64,000 bases of DNA from Acididesulfobacillus acetoxydans (lineage in GTDB: Bacteria; Bacillota; Desulfitobacteriia; Desulfitobacteriales; Desulfitobacteriaceae): positions 3,534,001 to 3,598,000 of the forward strand of contig NZ_LR746496.1 of the NCBI RefSeq assembly GCF_902729405.1, read 5' to 3'. Each line of letters starts with the position of its first letter. The first letter of the stretch is position 1. The notes beneath the pieces are model-generated. The model saw nothing but the letters and a program-made list of their open reading frames with translations. It searched no databases and was not told the DNA's origin. Position numbers and translations under genes: made by a program. Positions 27,690 through 37,232 of this stretch are shown here, in pieces.

Positions 27690-28943
27690 TTGTTCAAAAT
27701 CTTTCGTAAAAACTGCTGTGGACTTGATGTCCACAAAACCTGGATCTATGCCTGCATCGGTATTACTGATACAAATGGCCGTACTGAGTATAAGCAAGCT
27801 CGCTTCTCTTCCTTTTCCAAGGGCCTTAGAGAGTTGGCTGATTGGCTTGCGAAATTCTCCTGTATCGAAGTTTGTATGGAATCTGCCGGCAAGTTTTGGA
27901 TTCCCGTATTCAACATCCTTGAAAAAACCTGTTTTGTTACCCTGGCACATCCCAAGTACACAAAACCTCAAAAAGGAAACAAAACGGATCGCAAAGATGC
28001 CAAATGGATCTGTGACCTCTTTATGTGCGATATGATCAAACCCAGCTTTATCCCTTCTCCTGTAATCAGGCATCTCCGTGACCTGATGCGTTACCGCTTC
28101 AAGATCACAAATATGCTGACTGGCGAGAAGAACCGTGCCCAGAACTGCCTGACTGTTTCCAACTTAAAGCTTGATGATGTCTTCAGTGATGTCTTTGGAA
28201 AGTCTGCCAGATCTATCACTACCTACATACTTGACCATCCCGGTGAACCCTTTGATGTCGCTCCCTTTGTCAATGGACGCTGCAAAACCCCTATCGAAGA
28301 GATCCAGGATGCCGTTGATGGTGCGATTTCTCCCGAGCAGGCTGTCAAGCTGCGTCAATGTCTCGCACACATTGATGAACTTGAAAACCACAAAAGGGAA
28401 ATCGAGCAGGAAATACTTTTACTTGTACAACCTTTTTCAGCCATTCTAGATTTACTTCGTACCATTCCCGGGCTCAATTCCAATCCGATGACTGCCATTA
28501 CCATTCTCTCTGAGATTGGTCCGGACATGTCCGTGTTTCCGTCATCTAAGAATCTTGTTTCCTGGGCTGGATGCTGTCCACGCAATGATCAAAGTGGAGG
28601 AAAAGTAAAATCCACCCGTATATCTCGTGCCGGCTGTTATTTGAAACCTCTTCTTGTTCAGGTTGCAAATGCACTTCTCAAGTCTAAGAAACACCCTGAA
28701 TTCAAAGAGAAGTATCACAGAATCAAGACCCGCCGGCGTCACAAAAAGGCTATCATCGCTGTCTGCAAGATGCTCTTGACCGCTATCTGGAATATCTTGA
28801 ATAAGCTGGAGCCATATACCCCCGAAGGCTTTCTGGAGCACCGCCCTGTCAATGAATCTAAGGTTCTTACAAAGGCGCAGGCTCTGGAACTTCTCAGGAA
28901 AAGAGGTTACACAATAACAGACGAATCTCCCGTAATCGTTTAA
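27690..28943 (+). CDS. IS110-family transposase (DEDD)
   Basis: 417 residues from the TTG at 27690, which has GGAGG 8 bp upstream. The N-terminal RuvC-like DEDD domain has Asp13 (GLDVHK), Glu64 (CMESAG), Asp100 and Asp103 (KTDRKDAKW). A coiled-coil middle precedes the C-terminal Tnp domain with the IPGLNSNPMTAITILSEIG stretch and NDQSGGKVKSTRISRAGC, the region that holds the catalytic Ser in IS621-type enzymes. The reading frame is intact, so the element may be active. It is one of few plus-strand genes here and interrupts the space between the xylose and hexuronate loci. Confidence 0.93.
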   Translation: MFKIFRKNCCGLDVHKTWIYACIGITDTNGRTEYKQARFSSFSKGLRELADWLAKFSCIEVCMESAGKFWIPVFNILEKTCFVTLAHPKYTKPQKGNKTDRKDAKWICDLFMCDMIKPSFIPSPVIRHLRDLMRYRFKITNMLTGEKNRAQNCLTVSNLKLDDVFSDVFGKSARSITTYILDHPGEPFDVAPFVNGRCKTPIEEIQDAVDGAISPEQAVKLRQCLAHIDELENHKREIEQEILLLVQPFSAILDLLRTIPGLNSNPMTAITILSEIGPDMSVFPSSKNLVSWAGCCPRNDQSGGKVKSTRISRAGCYLKPLLVQVANALLKSKKHPEFKEKYHRIKTRRRHKKAIIAVCKMLLTAIWNILNKLEPYTPEGFLEHRPVNESKVLTKAQALELLRKRGYTITDESPVIV

Positions 28944-29103
28944 TCCTAAAACTCCCAATGTTATTTTTTGCCATCCACAAAATGTGAATGGTTTGTTTGC
29001 TGTACGCTTTTTACTCCCTAGCCACTACCTCTTTGTTTCAAACTTGTAACCTCTCTTTCCATGTACGCGCTCAACGGCGAAGAATCCTTTGAACCCCGCG
29101 CTT

Positions 29104-30720
29104 TCAAGCCAAATATTTCTCTAACGTTCTCCGCACCGCGTTTTCCCCGGACACCATTTCCCTGAAATACCCTTCGATCTTCTCGCCCAGACCGGCCTCA
29201 TAGAGATTGAGGCCGAAGATCCCCTCGTTCGTTAGGATTGGCCTCAAGCATTCCCCGACAGATTCCGGTTCACCCAGGTGCACGCCGGAAAGGAAGGATC
29301 GCAAGGGCTCCAGCAAAGGATCAGGGCTTAAAGTCATATCCCGGCCCCTATCATCCACTCCCAACAAATAACGGCACCACCCGGCAATCACCAGGGGGAT
29401 GTAGGTCAAGCTTGCCGGCTCCAGAACCTCGCCGTTAATGTAGGCTTTGATAGTCTCACCGAACCTTATGCCAACTTTTTGCGAGGTGTCCGTGGCGATT
29501 CTCTGAGGCGTATCCGGAATGTACGGGTTGGGCAACCGCTCTTCAATGACCTCGCGCAGAAAATCTCCCGGATCCAGAAGGCCTGGGTGGACAACCACAG
29601 GCAGACCTTCCGCATACCCGATCCCTTCCACGAGTTTCTTTAAATCCCTGTCCCTCATTTCCGCGGCAATCAGATCAAAACCCAACAAACAGCCAAAGAC
29701 GGCCAGGGCTGTATGCAATGGGTTCAGGCAGGTGCAGACTTTCATTTTTTCCGTCTTCTCCACGGTCAGCCGGTCCGTGAAGAAGACACCGGCCAGTTCC
29801 AGGGGGGGACGGCCGTTGGGAAAATCATCCTCGATAATCAGATACTGGGGTCCTTCGGCGTTGACAAAAGGAGCAATGAACGTGTTCTTGCCTGTGCGCA
29901 GGATCTCCATACCGGCAAAACCTGCGCTGAGCAAAGCGGTTCGGATCGTTTCCGAGGGTCTGGGGGTGATCTTGTCGATCATCGTCCAGGGAAACGTCAC
30001 TTTGGACGGATCGTTAAGATACGCCAGGAATCCCTTTTCCACCAAACCGTTCTCAATCCATTTGTCAACCATAGTCTTCACTGCGCTCTGGAGTTTTTCC
30101 CCATTGTGAGAACAGTTGTCCATGCTGACAAACGCTATGGGGAGAGCACCGTTTTGATAGCGGGCGTAAGCCAGGGCCGCAACTTTGCCGATCATGTGCT
30201 GCGGTTGTTTCGGACCCAGCAGCATATCCTGAGCGACATCAGCCAGATACTCTCCCGAAATCTGCTTAAGACTATAGCCTTTTTCCGTAATCGTGAAACT
30301 CGCCATTTGGAGAGACGGCTTGCGAAAGATTTCCTCCAACCTTGCCCAGTCATTCGCTCGCCCCGGGTCCCCAACCAGCCCTTCGCTTATGCTTCCGACC
30401 ACCTTCTTCTCCAGAGTTCCGTCCTTGTTCATGATGGCCAGAAGACTGAGGTTGTCATACGGCCGATAGATTCGATCGACAATTTCCCAGTCAAAGCCTT
30501 CGACCGCCACGATCCCGCTCTTTGTTTGTTGTGCGTTCAGAAGCGTTTGCTGCAAGGCGGCCATAAATCCCCGGAATATATTTCCCGCTCCGAAATGGAC
30601 CCAGATCGGGCTCTCTCTGGTGGCTCTCAACATCTCATCACGCGCGAACCCCGGAAGTTCTACGCCCGCTTCCACCCAGGCCTGGGCATCCTTCATACCT
30701 TCTCTGCTTAAATCCAGCAT
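29104..30720 (-). CDS. uxuB: D-mannonate oxidoreductase (fructuronate reductase)
   Basis: 538-residue member of the polyol/mannitol dehydrogenase family, reducing D-fructuronate to D-mannonate with NADH. An N-terminal Rossmann region starts near WVHFGAGNIFRGF (40-52). The family's FVSMDNCSHNGEKL motif holds the region before the catalytic Lys, and KVCTCLNPLHTALAVFG is the typical substrate-domain signature. The length is normal for UxuB/FrlD-type enzymes. Assignment to fructuronate rather than tagaturonate or mannitol rests on uxuA and uxaC-like genes in the same block. Last gene of the hexuronate run. Confidence 0.88.
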   Translation of the reverse strand: MLDLSREGMKDAQAWVEAGVELPGFARDEMLRATRESPIWVHFGAGNIFRGFMAALQQTLLNAQQTKSGIVAVEGFDWEIVDRIYRPYDNLSLLAIMNKDGTLEKKVVGSISEGLVGDPGRANDWARLEEIFRKPSLQMASFTITEKGYSLKQISGEYLADVAQDMLLGPKQPQHMIGKVAALAYARYQNGALPIAFVSMDNCSHNGEKLQSAVKTMVDKWIENGLVEKGFLAYLNDPSKVTFPWTMIDKITPRPSETIRTALLSAGFAGMEILRTGKNTFIAPFVNAEGPQYLIIEDDFPNGRPPLELAGVFFTDRLTVEKTEKMKVCTCLNPLHTALAVFGCLLGFDLIAAEMRDRDLKKLVEGIGYAEGLPVVVHPGLLDPGDFLREVIEERLPNPYIPDTPQRIATDTSQKVGIRFGETIKAYINGEVLEPASLTYIPLVIAGWCRYLLGVDDRGRDMTLSPDPLLEPLRSFLSGVHLGEPESVGECLRPILTNEGIFGLNLYEAGLGEKIEGYFREMVSGENAVRRTLEKYLA

Positions 30721-30894
30721 GTTAATTTAGTCCTTTCATCCTTATCCTGCCGTCTAATCATGAACAAGTCGCCAGCCGCTATAGCAGCAGGTCTTCAAAT
30801 GTTTTTTACCTTTTCTCTCATCTGAGTACTAACTCACTCGGCCATAAGTGTACTCCTCAGCCCTGGCCTCGTAGCGTGAGTGTCTATCGGAAAC

Positions 30895-30966
30895 TCACGT
30901 TCCGATCACGATGCCCAAGACCGCAAAAGTCATAATAGCGCCGGCAAATCGTTTACCACACACCAT
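30895..30966 (-). other. Short hydrophobic reading frame after kdgK
   Basis: Starts with ATG immediately after the kdgK stop codon (TAAATG) and encodes 23 residues, including AGAIMTFAVLGIVIGT. It may be the end of a lost transporter gene or a tiny membrane peptide. No homolog recognised. Confidence 0.25.
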
Positions 30967-32067
30967 TTATCTTTCTACTCTGGCGCTTCCGCCCTTCATC
31001 AGGTTCTCCACTTCCTTGAGACTGGCCATGGAGGTGTCTCCGGGTGTGGTCATGGCCAAAGCGCCATGCGCGGCCCCATAATTGACCGCTTTGTGCGGAT
31101 CCCCGGTCGTGATGAGGCCGTAAATGAGACCTGAGGCAAAGCTGTCCCCGCCGCCGACCCGGTCGAAGATCTCCAGGCGGTCATAGTCGTTGGCCTTGTG
31201 TAGTTGGCCGTCAGCCCAGCAAATGGCGCTCCAATCATTGATCGTGGCTGTCCTGACCGTTCGCAGGGTCGTGGCGACCACTTTGAAATTGGGATAGGCT
31301 TGAACCACCGCGTCGATCATCTTTTTATATCCTTCCAGGTTAAGCTCCTTGAGGTTGGCGTCATTGCCTTCCACTTCAAAACCCAAGGAGGCTGTGAAGT
31401 CTTCCTCATTCCCGATCATGACATCGACATACCGTGCCAGTTCCTTGTTGACTTCCTGCGCTCTGGCCTGACCGCCGATACTCTTCCAGAGGGATGGCCG
31501 GTAGTTGAGGTCGTAGGATACAATCGTCCCGTATTTCTTAGCGATTTTCACGGCTTCCAAAACCACATCCGGCGTGGAATCCGACAAGGCGGCAAAGATC
31601 CCTCCGGTGTGAAACCAGCGGGAACCGAGTTGGCCAAAGATATATTCCCAATCGATATCTCCTTTTTTGAGTTGGGAAGCGGCGGAATTGCCCCGGTCGG
31701 ATACGCCCAAAGCTCCCCGCACGCCGAACCCTCTTTCCGTGAAGTTGAGACCGTTACGAACTGTCCGCCCGATGCCATCGTAAGGAACCCAGTGAATCAG
31801 AGAGGGGTCGACACCCCCTTGCAGGATAAAATCCTCGACCAGCCGGCCGATTTCGTTATCCGCCAGCGCGGTAGCCACACCGACGTTCAGGCCAAAACAT
31901 TTTCTTAAGCCCCGGGACACGTTGTATTCTCCGCCGCCTTCCCAGACCTTGAACTCCCTGGCATTCTTGATTCTGCCGTTTCCCGGATCGAAGCGCAGCA
32001 TCACTTCACCCAGAGAGATACAATCATAGCGACAGCTTTCTTTCGCTTTGATATCGATGATGGACAT
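30967..32067 (-). CDS. kdgK: 2-keto-3-deoxygluconate kinase
   Basis: 366-residue PfkB-family kinase forming KDPG from 2-keto-3-deoxygluconate. The C-terminal PfkB signature FDRVGGGDSFASGLIYGL includes the catalytic Asp (GGGDS), and the N-terminal GGGEYNVSRGLRKCFG is the sugar-binding motif. KdgK rather than fructokinase is inferred from uxuA upstream and eda directly before it. RBS AAGGAG lies 9 bp before ATG. Confidence 0.88.
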   Translation of the reverse strand: MSIIDIKAKESCRYDCISLGEVMLRFDPGNGRIKNAREFKVWEGGGEYNVSRGLRKCFGLNVGVATALADNEIGRLVEDFILQGGVDPSLIHWVPYDGIGRTVRNGLNFTERGFGVRGALGVSDRGNSAASQLKKGDIDWEYIFGQLGSRWFHTGGIFAALSDSTPDVVLEAVKIAKKYGTIVSYDLNYRPSLWKSIGGQARAQEVNKELARYVDVMIGNEEDFTASLGFEVEGNDANLKELNLEGYKKMIDAVVQAYPNFKVVATTLRTVRTATINDWSAICWADGQLHKANDYDRLEIFDRVGGGDSFASGLIYGLITTGDPHKAVNYGAAHGALAMTTPGDTSMASLKEVENLMKGGSARVER

Positions 32068-32202
32068 GTCATTCCACTCCTTCTCATTGGCTTTTCCCCT
32101 TTTTCTTAAAAAGCGGATTCCCGCGATGTCCTATCCTCTTTCCGGCTTCGGCTATGGTCATCCTCGGCCTTTAAGCTATTCTTTGACAGCCTGCGCTTCC
32201 GG

Positions 32203-32224
32203 CGATGGTCGCCACTGACCATCG
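32203..32224. repeat. Intercistronic hairpin between eda and kdgK
   Basis: CGATGGTC and GACCATCG flank a 6-base loop within the 235-bp gap between eda and kdgK. There is no T-tract, so it is more likely an mRNA-stability or attenuation element than a terminator. Confidence 0.4.
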
Positions 32225-32302
32225 TCACTGAAAACCAGCGCCGGCAAAGGCCTAACGCCGCTCCCGCGTCGAAGCTCTGACGCCCTGCTCGACCTGAGCG
32301 GG

Positions 32303-32953
32303 TTACTTGGCTCGAGCGACCCTGATCTTCTCCATAAACTGTCTGGCAATGCTCGTTATGGATTCATAATCCCCCGTCTTGGCACCCGCCGTCAAACTTC
32401 CGCCGACCCCCACCGCCACCGCTCCGGCCTTGATCCAGTCACTCACATTGTCCAGGCTTACCCCTCCTGTCGGCATCATGTTAACCTGCGGCAGAGGTCC
32501 TTTGATGGCCTTGATAATTGCCGGGCCAAACAGTTCTCCCGGGAAAATCTTCACGATATCCGCTCCGGCCTCCATACACTCGACTGCTTCCTTGACCGTC
32601 ATGGCTCCGGGCATACAGGGGACCTGGTAGCGGTTGCAGAGCTTGACCGTTTCCACATTCAGGCACGGGCTGACAATGTACTGCGCACCGGCTAGGATGG
32701 CTGCTCGGGCCGTCTCGGGATCCAGCACGGTCCCCGCCCCAATAATCAGGGATCCGGATGATTGATACTTCTTTACCAAATCCTTGATTAGTTCCGCCGC
32801 TCCGGGCACGGTAAAGGTGATTTCAAGCCCCACGACCCCGCCGGCTATGCAGGCCTCGGCGATCTTAAAAGCCTGTTCCGTATTCTCTGCCCGCACTACG
32901 GCAACAAGTCCGCCTTCTTTGATCCGTGAGAAAATCTCTTCTTTGATTGCCAT
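32303..32953 (-). CDS. eda: KDPG aldolase (2-dehydro-3-deoxy-phosphogluconate aldolase)
   Basis: 216 residues from the Met of MAIKEEIFSRI, with AAAGGGCG upstream. A class I aldolase TIM barrel: GGLVAVVRAENTEQA carries the catalytic Glu/Arg region, and the Schiff-base Lys lies in EAGADIVKIFPGELFG. MPTGGVSLDN is the phosphate-binding loop. Cleaves KDPG to pyruvate and glyceraldehyde-3-phosphate, finishing the hexuronate route. Located between uxuA and kdgK. Confidence 0.92.
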   Translation of the reverse strand: MAIKEEIFSRIKEGGLVAVVRAENTEQAFKIAEACIAGGVVGLEITFTVPGAAELIKDLVKKYQSSGSLIIGAGTVLDPETARAAILAGAQYIVSPCLNVETVKLCNRYQVPCMPGAMTVKEAVECMEAGADIVKIFPGELFGPAIIKAIKGPLPQVNMMPTGGVSLDNVSDWIKAGAVAVGVGGSLTAGAKTGDYESITSIARQFMEKIRVARAK

Positions 32954-33071
32954 GAAAATCGCCCTTTCTCTTTCACGAATAGTGTTGCGTGTCACATCCA
33001 CCGATTATCTTCCGGTAGGGCTTCCTTCACTTTTTCAAAATACCTCAACCGAAACTTGAGCTAAAACAGAG

Positions 33072-34151
33072 TCATGCAGAATAAGGGTTTCTTCTGTTTT
33101 TCTCCAGGGTATCCCAGATTCCCCACAGATACGTGATCCCCAGTGCTCTGTCATAAAGTCCGTAACCGGGCCGGCATTTTTCGTTCCAGATGTGCCTCCC
33201 GTGGTCCGGCCGAACATAGCCGGTAAATCCGCCTTCATGATAGGCTTTGACAATGTCAACGATATCCAGTGACCCATCACAAGTTCTATGTGATGTCTCG
33301 ACAAAATCCCCATTCTCTGAGATGCCCACGTTTCTAATGTGGGCAAAAGCAATTCTGTCGACAAATTCTCGCACCATAGCCGGAATATCATTGTTCGGAT
33401 CAGCTCCCAAAGCGCCACTACAAAGAGTCAGGTCGTTGTATGGGTTGTCAACGAGCTTAAGAAACCTGCGTAGATTTTCTTTATGGGTCATGATCCGGGG
33501 CAAGCCGAACACAGACCAGGGCGGATCATCCGGGTGAATGGCCATTTTAATGTCGTTCAGCTCAGCGACTGGAATAATCTGTTCCAAAAAATACTTCAAG
33601 TTACTCCAAAGATCCTCCTCAGTCACGTTTTTGTAGGCCTGAAAAAGTTTGGTCAAATCTTTTAACCGTTCAGGTTCCCATCCGGGCATCGTCAAATCCG
33701 GATTTGAGGCTATCTTTTTCACCAGTTCCGTGGGGTCCATGTCGTTAATCTTGGCTTTTTCATAAAAGAGAGCCGTCGAACCATCTTCTAACCTTTTGGC
33801 AAGATCTGTTCTCATCCAATCAAAGACCGGCATGAAATTGTAGCAAATGACTTTCACACCGACCTTCGCCAGTTTGGCGATTGTCTTCTTATAACTTTCT
33901 ATATAGACGTCGCGCGTAGACAGTCCCAGCTTTATGTCCTCATGTACATTAACGCTTTCCACGACGTCAATGTTGAATCCGTATGAGTCCGCTGTCTTCT
34001 TTACCTCAAGAATCCTCTCCATCGGCCACTCGTCACCGGCTGGGATATCATGCAGAGCCCAAACAATTCCCGAGACTCCGGGGATCTGTTTTATTTGCTC
34101 CAGAGTGACCGTATCATTGCCCTTGCCATACCAGCGAAAAACCATCTTCAT
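33072..34151 (-). CDS. uxuA: D-mannonate dehydratase
   Basis: 359-residue TIM-barrel enzyme dehydrating D-mannonate to 2-keto-3-deoxygluconate. Family-specific strings include FRWYGKGNDTVTLEQIKQIP at the N-terminus, CYNFMPVFDWMRTDL, and AIHPDDPPWSVFGLPRI in the middle, plus FAHIRNV and YVRPDHGRHIW near the end, which supply the metal and catalytic His/Asp residues. Excellent RBS (GGGAGGAATAAGGTT before ATG). The length is that of UxuA. Followed by eda and kdgK. Confidence 0.95.
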   Translation of the reverse strand: MKMVFRWYGKGNDTVTLEQIKQIPGVSGIVWALHDIPAGDEWPMERILEVKKTADSYGFNIDVVESVNVHEDIKLGLSTRDVYIESYKKTIAKLAKVGVKVICYNFMPVFDWMRTDLAKRLEDGSTALFYEKAKINDMDPTELVKKIASNPDLTMPGWEPERLKDLTKLFQAYKNVTEEDLWSNLKYFLEQIIPVAELNDIKMAIHPDDPPWSVFGLPRIMTHKENLRRFLKLVDNPYNDLTLCSGALGADPNNDIPAMVREFVDRIAFAHIRNVGISENGDFVETSHRTCDGSLDIVDIVKAYHEGGFTGYVRPDHGRHIWNEKCRPGYGLYDRALGITYLWGIWDTLEKNRRNPYSA

Positions 34152-34208
34152 AACCTTATTCCTCCCGCTTGTTCTCCTGTCTCATGGACAATTTTCTGAC
34201 GGTTTTGT

Positions 34209-35357
34209 CTAACGTTCTAAGATCAGCGGCCGGGCGATTCTCTCGTCGCCCACGGTCACGACCACCTCCGGGAACAGTTCGGTTCTCGTCAACATCCTGG
34301 GGCCGTTTGCCCCGAGGAGGATCGTATCCTCCGACTTAGTCCCGCGGATGCTTGGATTCCAAGCGAGCGCCTGATCTACGGCAAGCACGAACGTTGATTC
34401 CGGTGTGGCCTTGATTTCCCTGGACTGGTAGCCGGCGACACCTCCCTGGTGATGTGCAGTCCATTCACCGGGATAACCCAAGCGCGCGTAGGCTTCCGCC
34501 CCGGAGCGCAGGACCCGGTTCAACCGCGTGCCGGGCCTGGAAGCGGAGATCATGACAGCATCCACTTCCACGACCGCCTCCTGCCTCTCTCTGAGTTCAC
34601 CGGGCAACGGACCGAAATGAACCGCCCTGGTGAGGGACGCCACCAAGCCCCACTTTCTTGCCCCGAGAGCTATCACCGCATACCTCTCCACCGGATTGGC
34701 CGTCGGCAGAGGATGGCGGTACGCCAAGGCCCGGGCATCCGCTCCCACCAGACAAAGCACCGGTTCCAGGCCCCGCTCCTGACAGGCCTTGCTCAGGCGG
34801 CCTGCCACCCGGAATTCCGTCTCCCCCGGCTCAAAAACCTGACAGACACTTTCCAGAGCTTGGGCAGCCATTTGTCCAAGACTGGCAAAACGCGCTTCTT
34901 CCGAGGCATTGAGGACCAAGCGAAGCTTCTGAAATTCCTCTGACAGCGTCCCGTCAGTGGCCGTTCGCCAACCTTCAGCGCAGGACTGTTTGAGTTCCCG
35001 CATCCTCGACTCCTCGTACCAGGGATAACTCAGAATCCGGTTGCAGGCCCCTGCTATCCCCTCCTCCAGCCAGAGCCTTGAGGCCTCGATATTGTTGGCT
35101 ATGAGCACACTTTCGTCCGAACCGATCCAGATGACGGTTCCCGCCAGAGGTGCGGTAATATTGACGAAAAACCTGCCGGCCGTCAACCAGGCCAAGTTTA
35201 AAGGTGACTCTACAAACACGCCGTCATAGCCAAGGCGTGCTAACATTTTTCTCACCAAACCCAACTTATCTTGAACTTCCCTCTCCACAAGAACACATCC
35301 CACAAAATTACTTCGAAAATCACAATTGACCAATACTCTCCGCAAAGCCCCGCTCAA
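34209..35357 (-). CDS. M24-family (creatinase/Xaa-Pro peptidase-like) protein, apparently metal-site deficient
   Basis: About 370 residues with a two-domain creatinase/prolidase fold: N-terminal domain from RKMLARLGYDGVFVESPLNL to about 140, then a pita-bread domain. The HHQGGVAGYQSRE loop is recognisable, but the two Asp metal ligands expected before it do not stand out; the segment reads ALGARKWGLVASLTRAVHFG. It may therefore be non-peptidase. Such proteins recur in uronate and pectin loci without known function. The start is uncertain; a GTG about 25 codons in is an alternative. Confidence 0.65.
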   Translation of the reverse strand: MSGALRRVLVNCDFRSNFVGCVLVEREVQDKLGLVRKMLARLGYDGVFVESPLNLAWLTAGRFFVNITAPLAGTVIWIGSDESVLIANNIEASRLWLEEGIAGACNRILSYPWYEESRMRELKQSCAEGWRTATDGTLSEEFQKLRLVLNASEEARFASLGQMAAQALESVCQVFEPGETEFRVAGRLSKACQERGLEPVLCLVGADARALAYRHPLPTANPVERYAVIALGARKWGLVASLTRAVHFGPLPGELRERQEAVVEVDAVMISASRPGTRLNRVLRSGAEAYARLGYPGEWTAHHQGGVAGYQSREIKATPESTFVLAVDQALAWNPSIRGTKSEDTILLGANGPRMLTRTELFPEVVVTVGDERIARPLILER

Positions 35358-35479
35358 CCTCTCTCCGCAAAACAGAGTCAGATCACCGGCAGGCCCTTCC
35401 CCGTCTTATTTTCATACAGACATAAGCATCCATTGCGGGTAATGCCCAAAATACGTTTCGTTCACATTCCAACAATCGT

Positions 35480-36337
35480 CTATTTTCCGACCCGTCGCTG
35501 CAAGCGCCGGGACACCCACATGCTCAGGAAAGTGAACAACAACAGTGGAAGCATGAGAGAAAGCGTCAAACTGTCCAGCATCGGCTGGGGCTGCGATCCT
35601 GTGGCACTCAGAACACTGAAGACCATGACATTGAGGGTCTGCATTTTCGGTCCGGAAATGAGCAGAATTACCACAAAGGCTCCAAACATGCGGATGAAAA
35701 TGTTGATGGCGGACGCTGTAATACCGGGAATCAGCTGAGGCACGACAATCCTGGAAAACATGCGCAACCTGTCTGCTCCCAACGATTGGGCCGCAATTTC
35801 CAGTCTCGGATCCAGCGCTTCGATGAAAGGGATAAGAATGACCATGGAAAAAGGAATTCCCACCAGGAGTTGAACGATAATCAGTCCCGTAAACGTCTCG
35901 GCCAGTCCCAGCTTATAAAAGATAGCAGCCACAGGCAAAGCATAAGCTAATTCCGGCAGCATGAAAGGCAGTTGATAAAAACCTAAGAGGAAACTTTTTA
36001 AGGGAAAATCCCGCCGGGCAAAGACATAAGCCCCCGGCACGCTGAGCACCAGAGAGATGGCCGTGGCAATAAAAGTCGTCTCCAAAGACAGTTTGAAGTA
36101 GAGCCAGATATCGTATTCACTCCAGGCCTTGGTAAACCAAGAGAAAGTGAAACCGGCCGGTAAAACCGTCCCGAACCAATGCGTGGAAAAGGCGCTGAGG
36201 AAAACCGTCACGGTCATGCCCAGGATAATCAGGATAAATCCGCCAATCAAAAGCCAAAACGGCAAAGCTTTGAGGAAATTCCACAGGATCTGCCGCCACT
36301 TGTACCGATGCGTTCTTACTGTCCGTGATCCGGCATG
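35480..36337 (-). CDS. ABC transporter permease (hexuronate importer, second)
   Basis: 285 residues from the ATG preceded by GAGGAGG at 8 bp; the frame is open further up but has no RBS. A binding-protein-dependent permease with six predicted TM helices and an EAA loop (LEIAAQSLGADRLRMFSRIV). Most similar in style to the PotC/ThiP-like class that pairs with PotA-type ATPases. It works with the genes at 36354-39569. Confidence 0.88.
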   Translation of the reverse strand, partial: HAGSRTVRTHRYKWRQILWNFLKALPFWLLIGGFILIILGMTVTVFLSAFSTHWFGTVLPAGFTFSWFTKAWSEYDIWLYFKLSLETTFIATAISLVLSVPGAYVFARRDFPLKSFLLGFYQLPFMLPELAYALPVAAIFYKLGLAETFTGLIIVQLLVGIPFSMVILIPFIEALDPRLEIAAQSLGADRLRMFSRIVVPQLIPGITASAINIFIRMFGAFVVILLISGPKMQTLNVMVFSVLSATGSQPQPMLDSLTLSLMLPLLLFTFLSMWVSRRLQRRVGK

Positions 36338-36353
36338 CATCTTTTCTTCCTCC

Positions 36354-37226
36354 TCACTTGAACGTCGACGCAGAACCGACATAGCCCTTCTTGCGAATGT
36401 AATGAACAACGCCCAAACAAATAAACTGCACCGCGGCCATAATCACCGCGATGGTCTCCGCCATATTGTAATTGAAATACTGCATGGCCTGCTCAAATGC
36501 CACCACGGAAAAGACCCGGGTGCTGGAGGCCGGATTTCCCACAATAATCGCAGACGAGTAGACAGCCAACTGCATGATGACATTGAGCGAGAAAATATTC
36601 CACACTCCTGAACGAATCAGAGGATAAAAAACCCGGATGAAGGTCTGAAACCCGTTAGCTCCCAAAGAACGGGCTGCTTGCTCGAAGCTGGGATCGATCG
36701 AATCCATCAAGCCGACTAAATTGGAAAATATGAATCCAACCCCCAAAATCGTGAGGGAGATAAAGGTCCCCCAGAAATTATAGAGTAATTGGGCCGGCTG
36801 GTGGAGGATGCCCAAATGCATGAGAAACAAGTTAAACCAGCCGTTCGGCTTGAAAAAGTCAATCATCCCCACGGCCACGATCAGAGGTCCCAGGGTCAGA
36901 GGGAACATGATCAAGCCGTTTAGCAACCCCTTACCCCGAATCGGCTTGCGCAAATGGTAGGCCATGGCAAAAGCCAAAGTCATCTCCAAGATGGAGGACG
37001 GAATGACCAAAACCAGCGTGCGAAAGATCGTATTAGAGAAATCCCGCACCGTAAAGAACTGAATATAATTGTAGAAAGTAAAGCCAGCTTCCCCATTTTT
37101 GTGCAACGTTAACAGAATTCCTTGGATCAGCGGATAAAGAAAAATGAGAAGAAGGGGAAGCAATGATGGCAACAGCAGCAAGGTGTCCTTCTGGAAATGC
37201 CCCGTGTCCTGATGATCAGCCTTCAT
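36354..37226 (-). CDS. ABC transporter permease (hexuronate importer, first)
   Basis: 290 residues with about six TM helices and the EAA loop (FEQAARSLGANGFQTFIRVF). First permease of the pair, 6 bp after the ATPase gene. GGAGTG precedes ATG. Confidence 0.88.
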   Translation of the reverse strand: MKADHQDTGHFQKDTLLLLPSLLPLLLIFLYPLIQGILLTLHKNGEAGFTFYNYIQFFTVRDFSNTIFRTLVLVIPSSILEMTLAFAMAYHLRKPIRGKGLLNGLIMFPLTLGPLIVAVGMIDFFKPNGWFNLFLMHLGILHQPAQLLYNFWGTFISLTILGVGFIFSNLVGLMDSIDPSFEQAARSLGANGFQTFIRVFYPLIRSGVWNIFSLNVIMQLAVYSSAIIVGNPASSTRVFSVVAFEQAMQYFNYNMAETIAVIMAAVQFICLGVVHYIRKKGYVGSASTFK

Positions 37227-37232
37227 TCCCGT

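Larger units (their letters stand above)
27396..28980 (+). mobile_element. IS110-family insertion sequence (ends approximate)
   Basis: The transposase gene plus about 290 bp of upstream non-coding DNA containing the repeat, and a short 3' end. IS110 elements lack clear terminal inverted repeats, so the borders cannot be fixed from one copy. The left limit is set at the start of similarity with the second copy of the repeat; the right limit is a guess. Confidence 0.65.

Noticed and set aside
27622-28035. 137-codon plus-strand frame overlapping the IS110 gene start
   Set aside because: Out-of-frame shadow of the transposase, which has full DEDD motifs.
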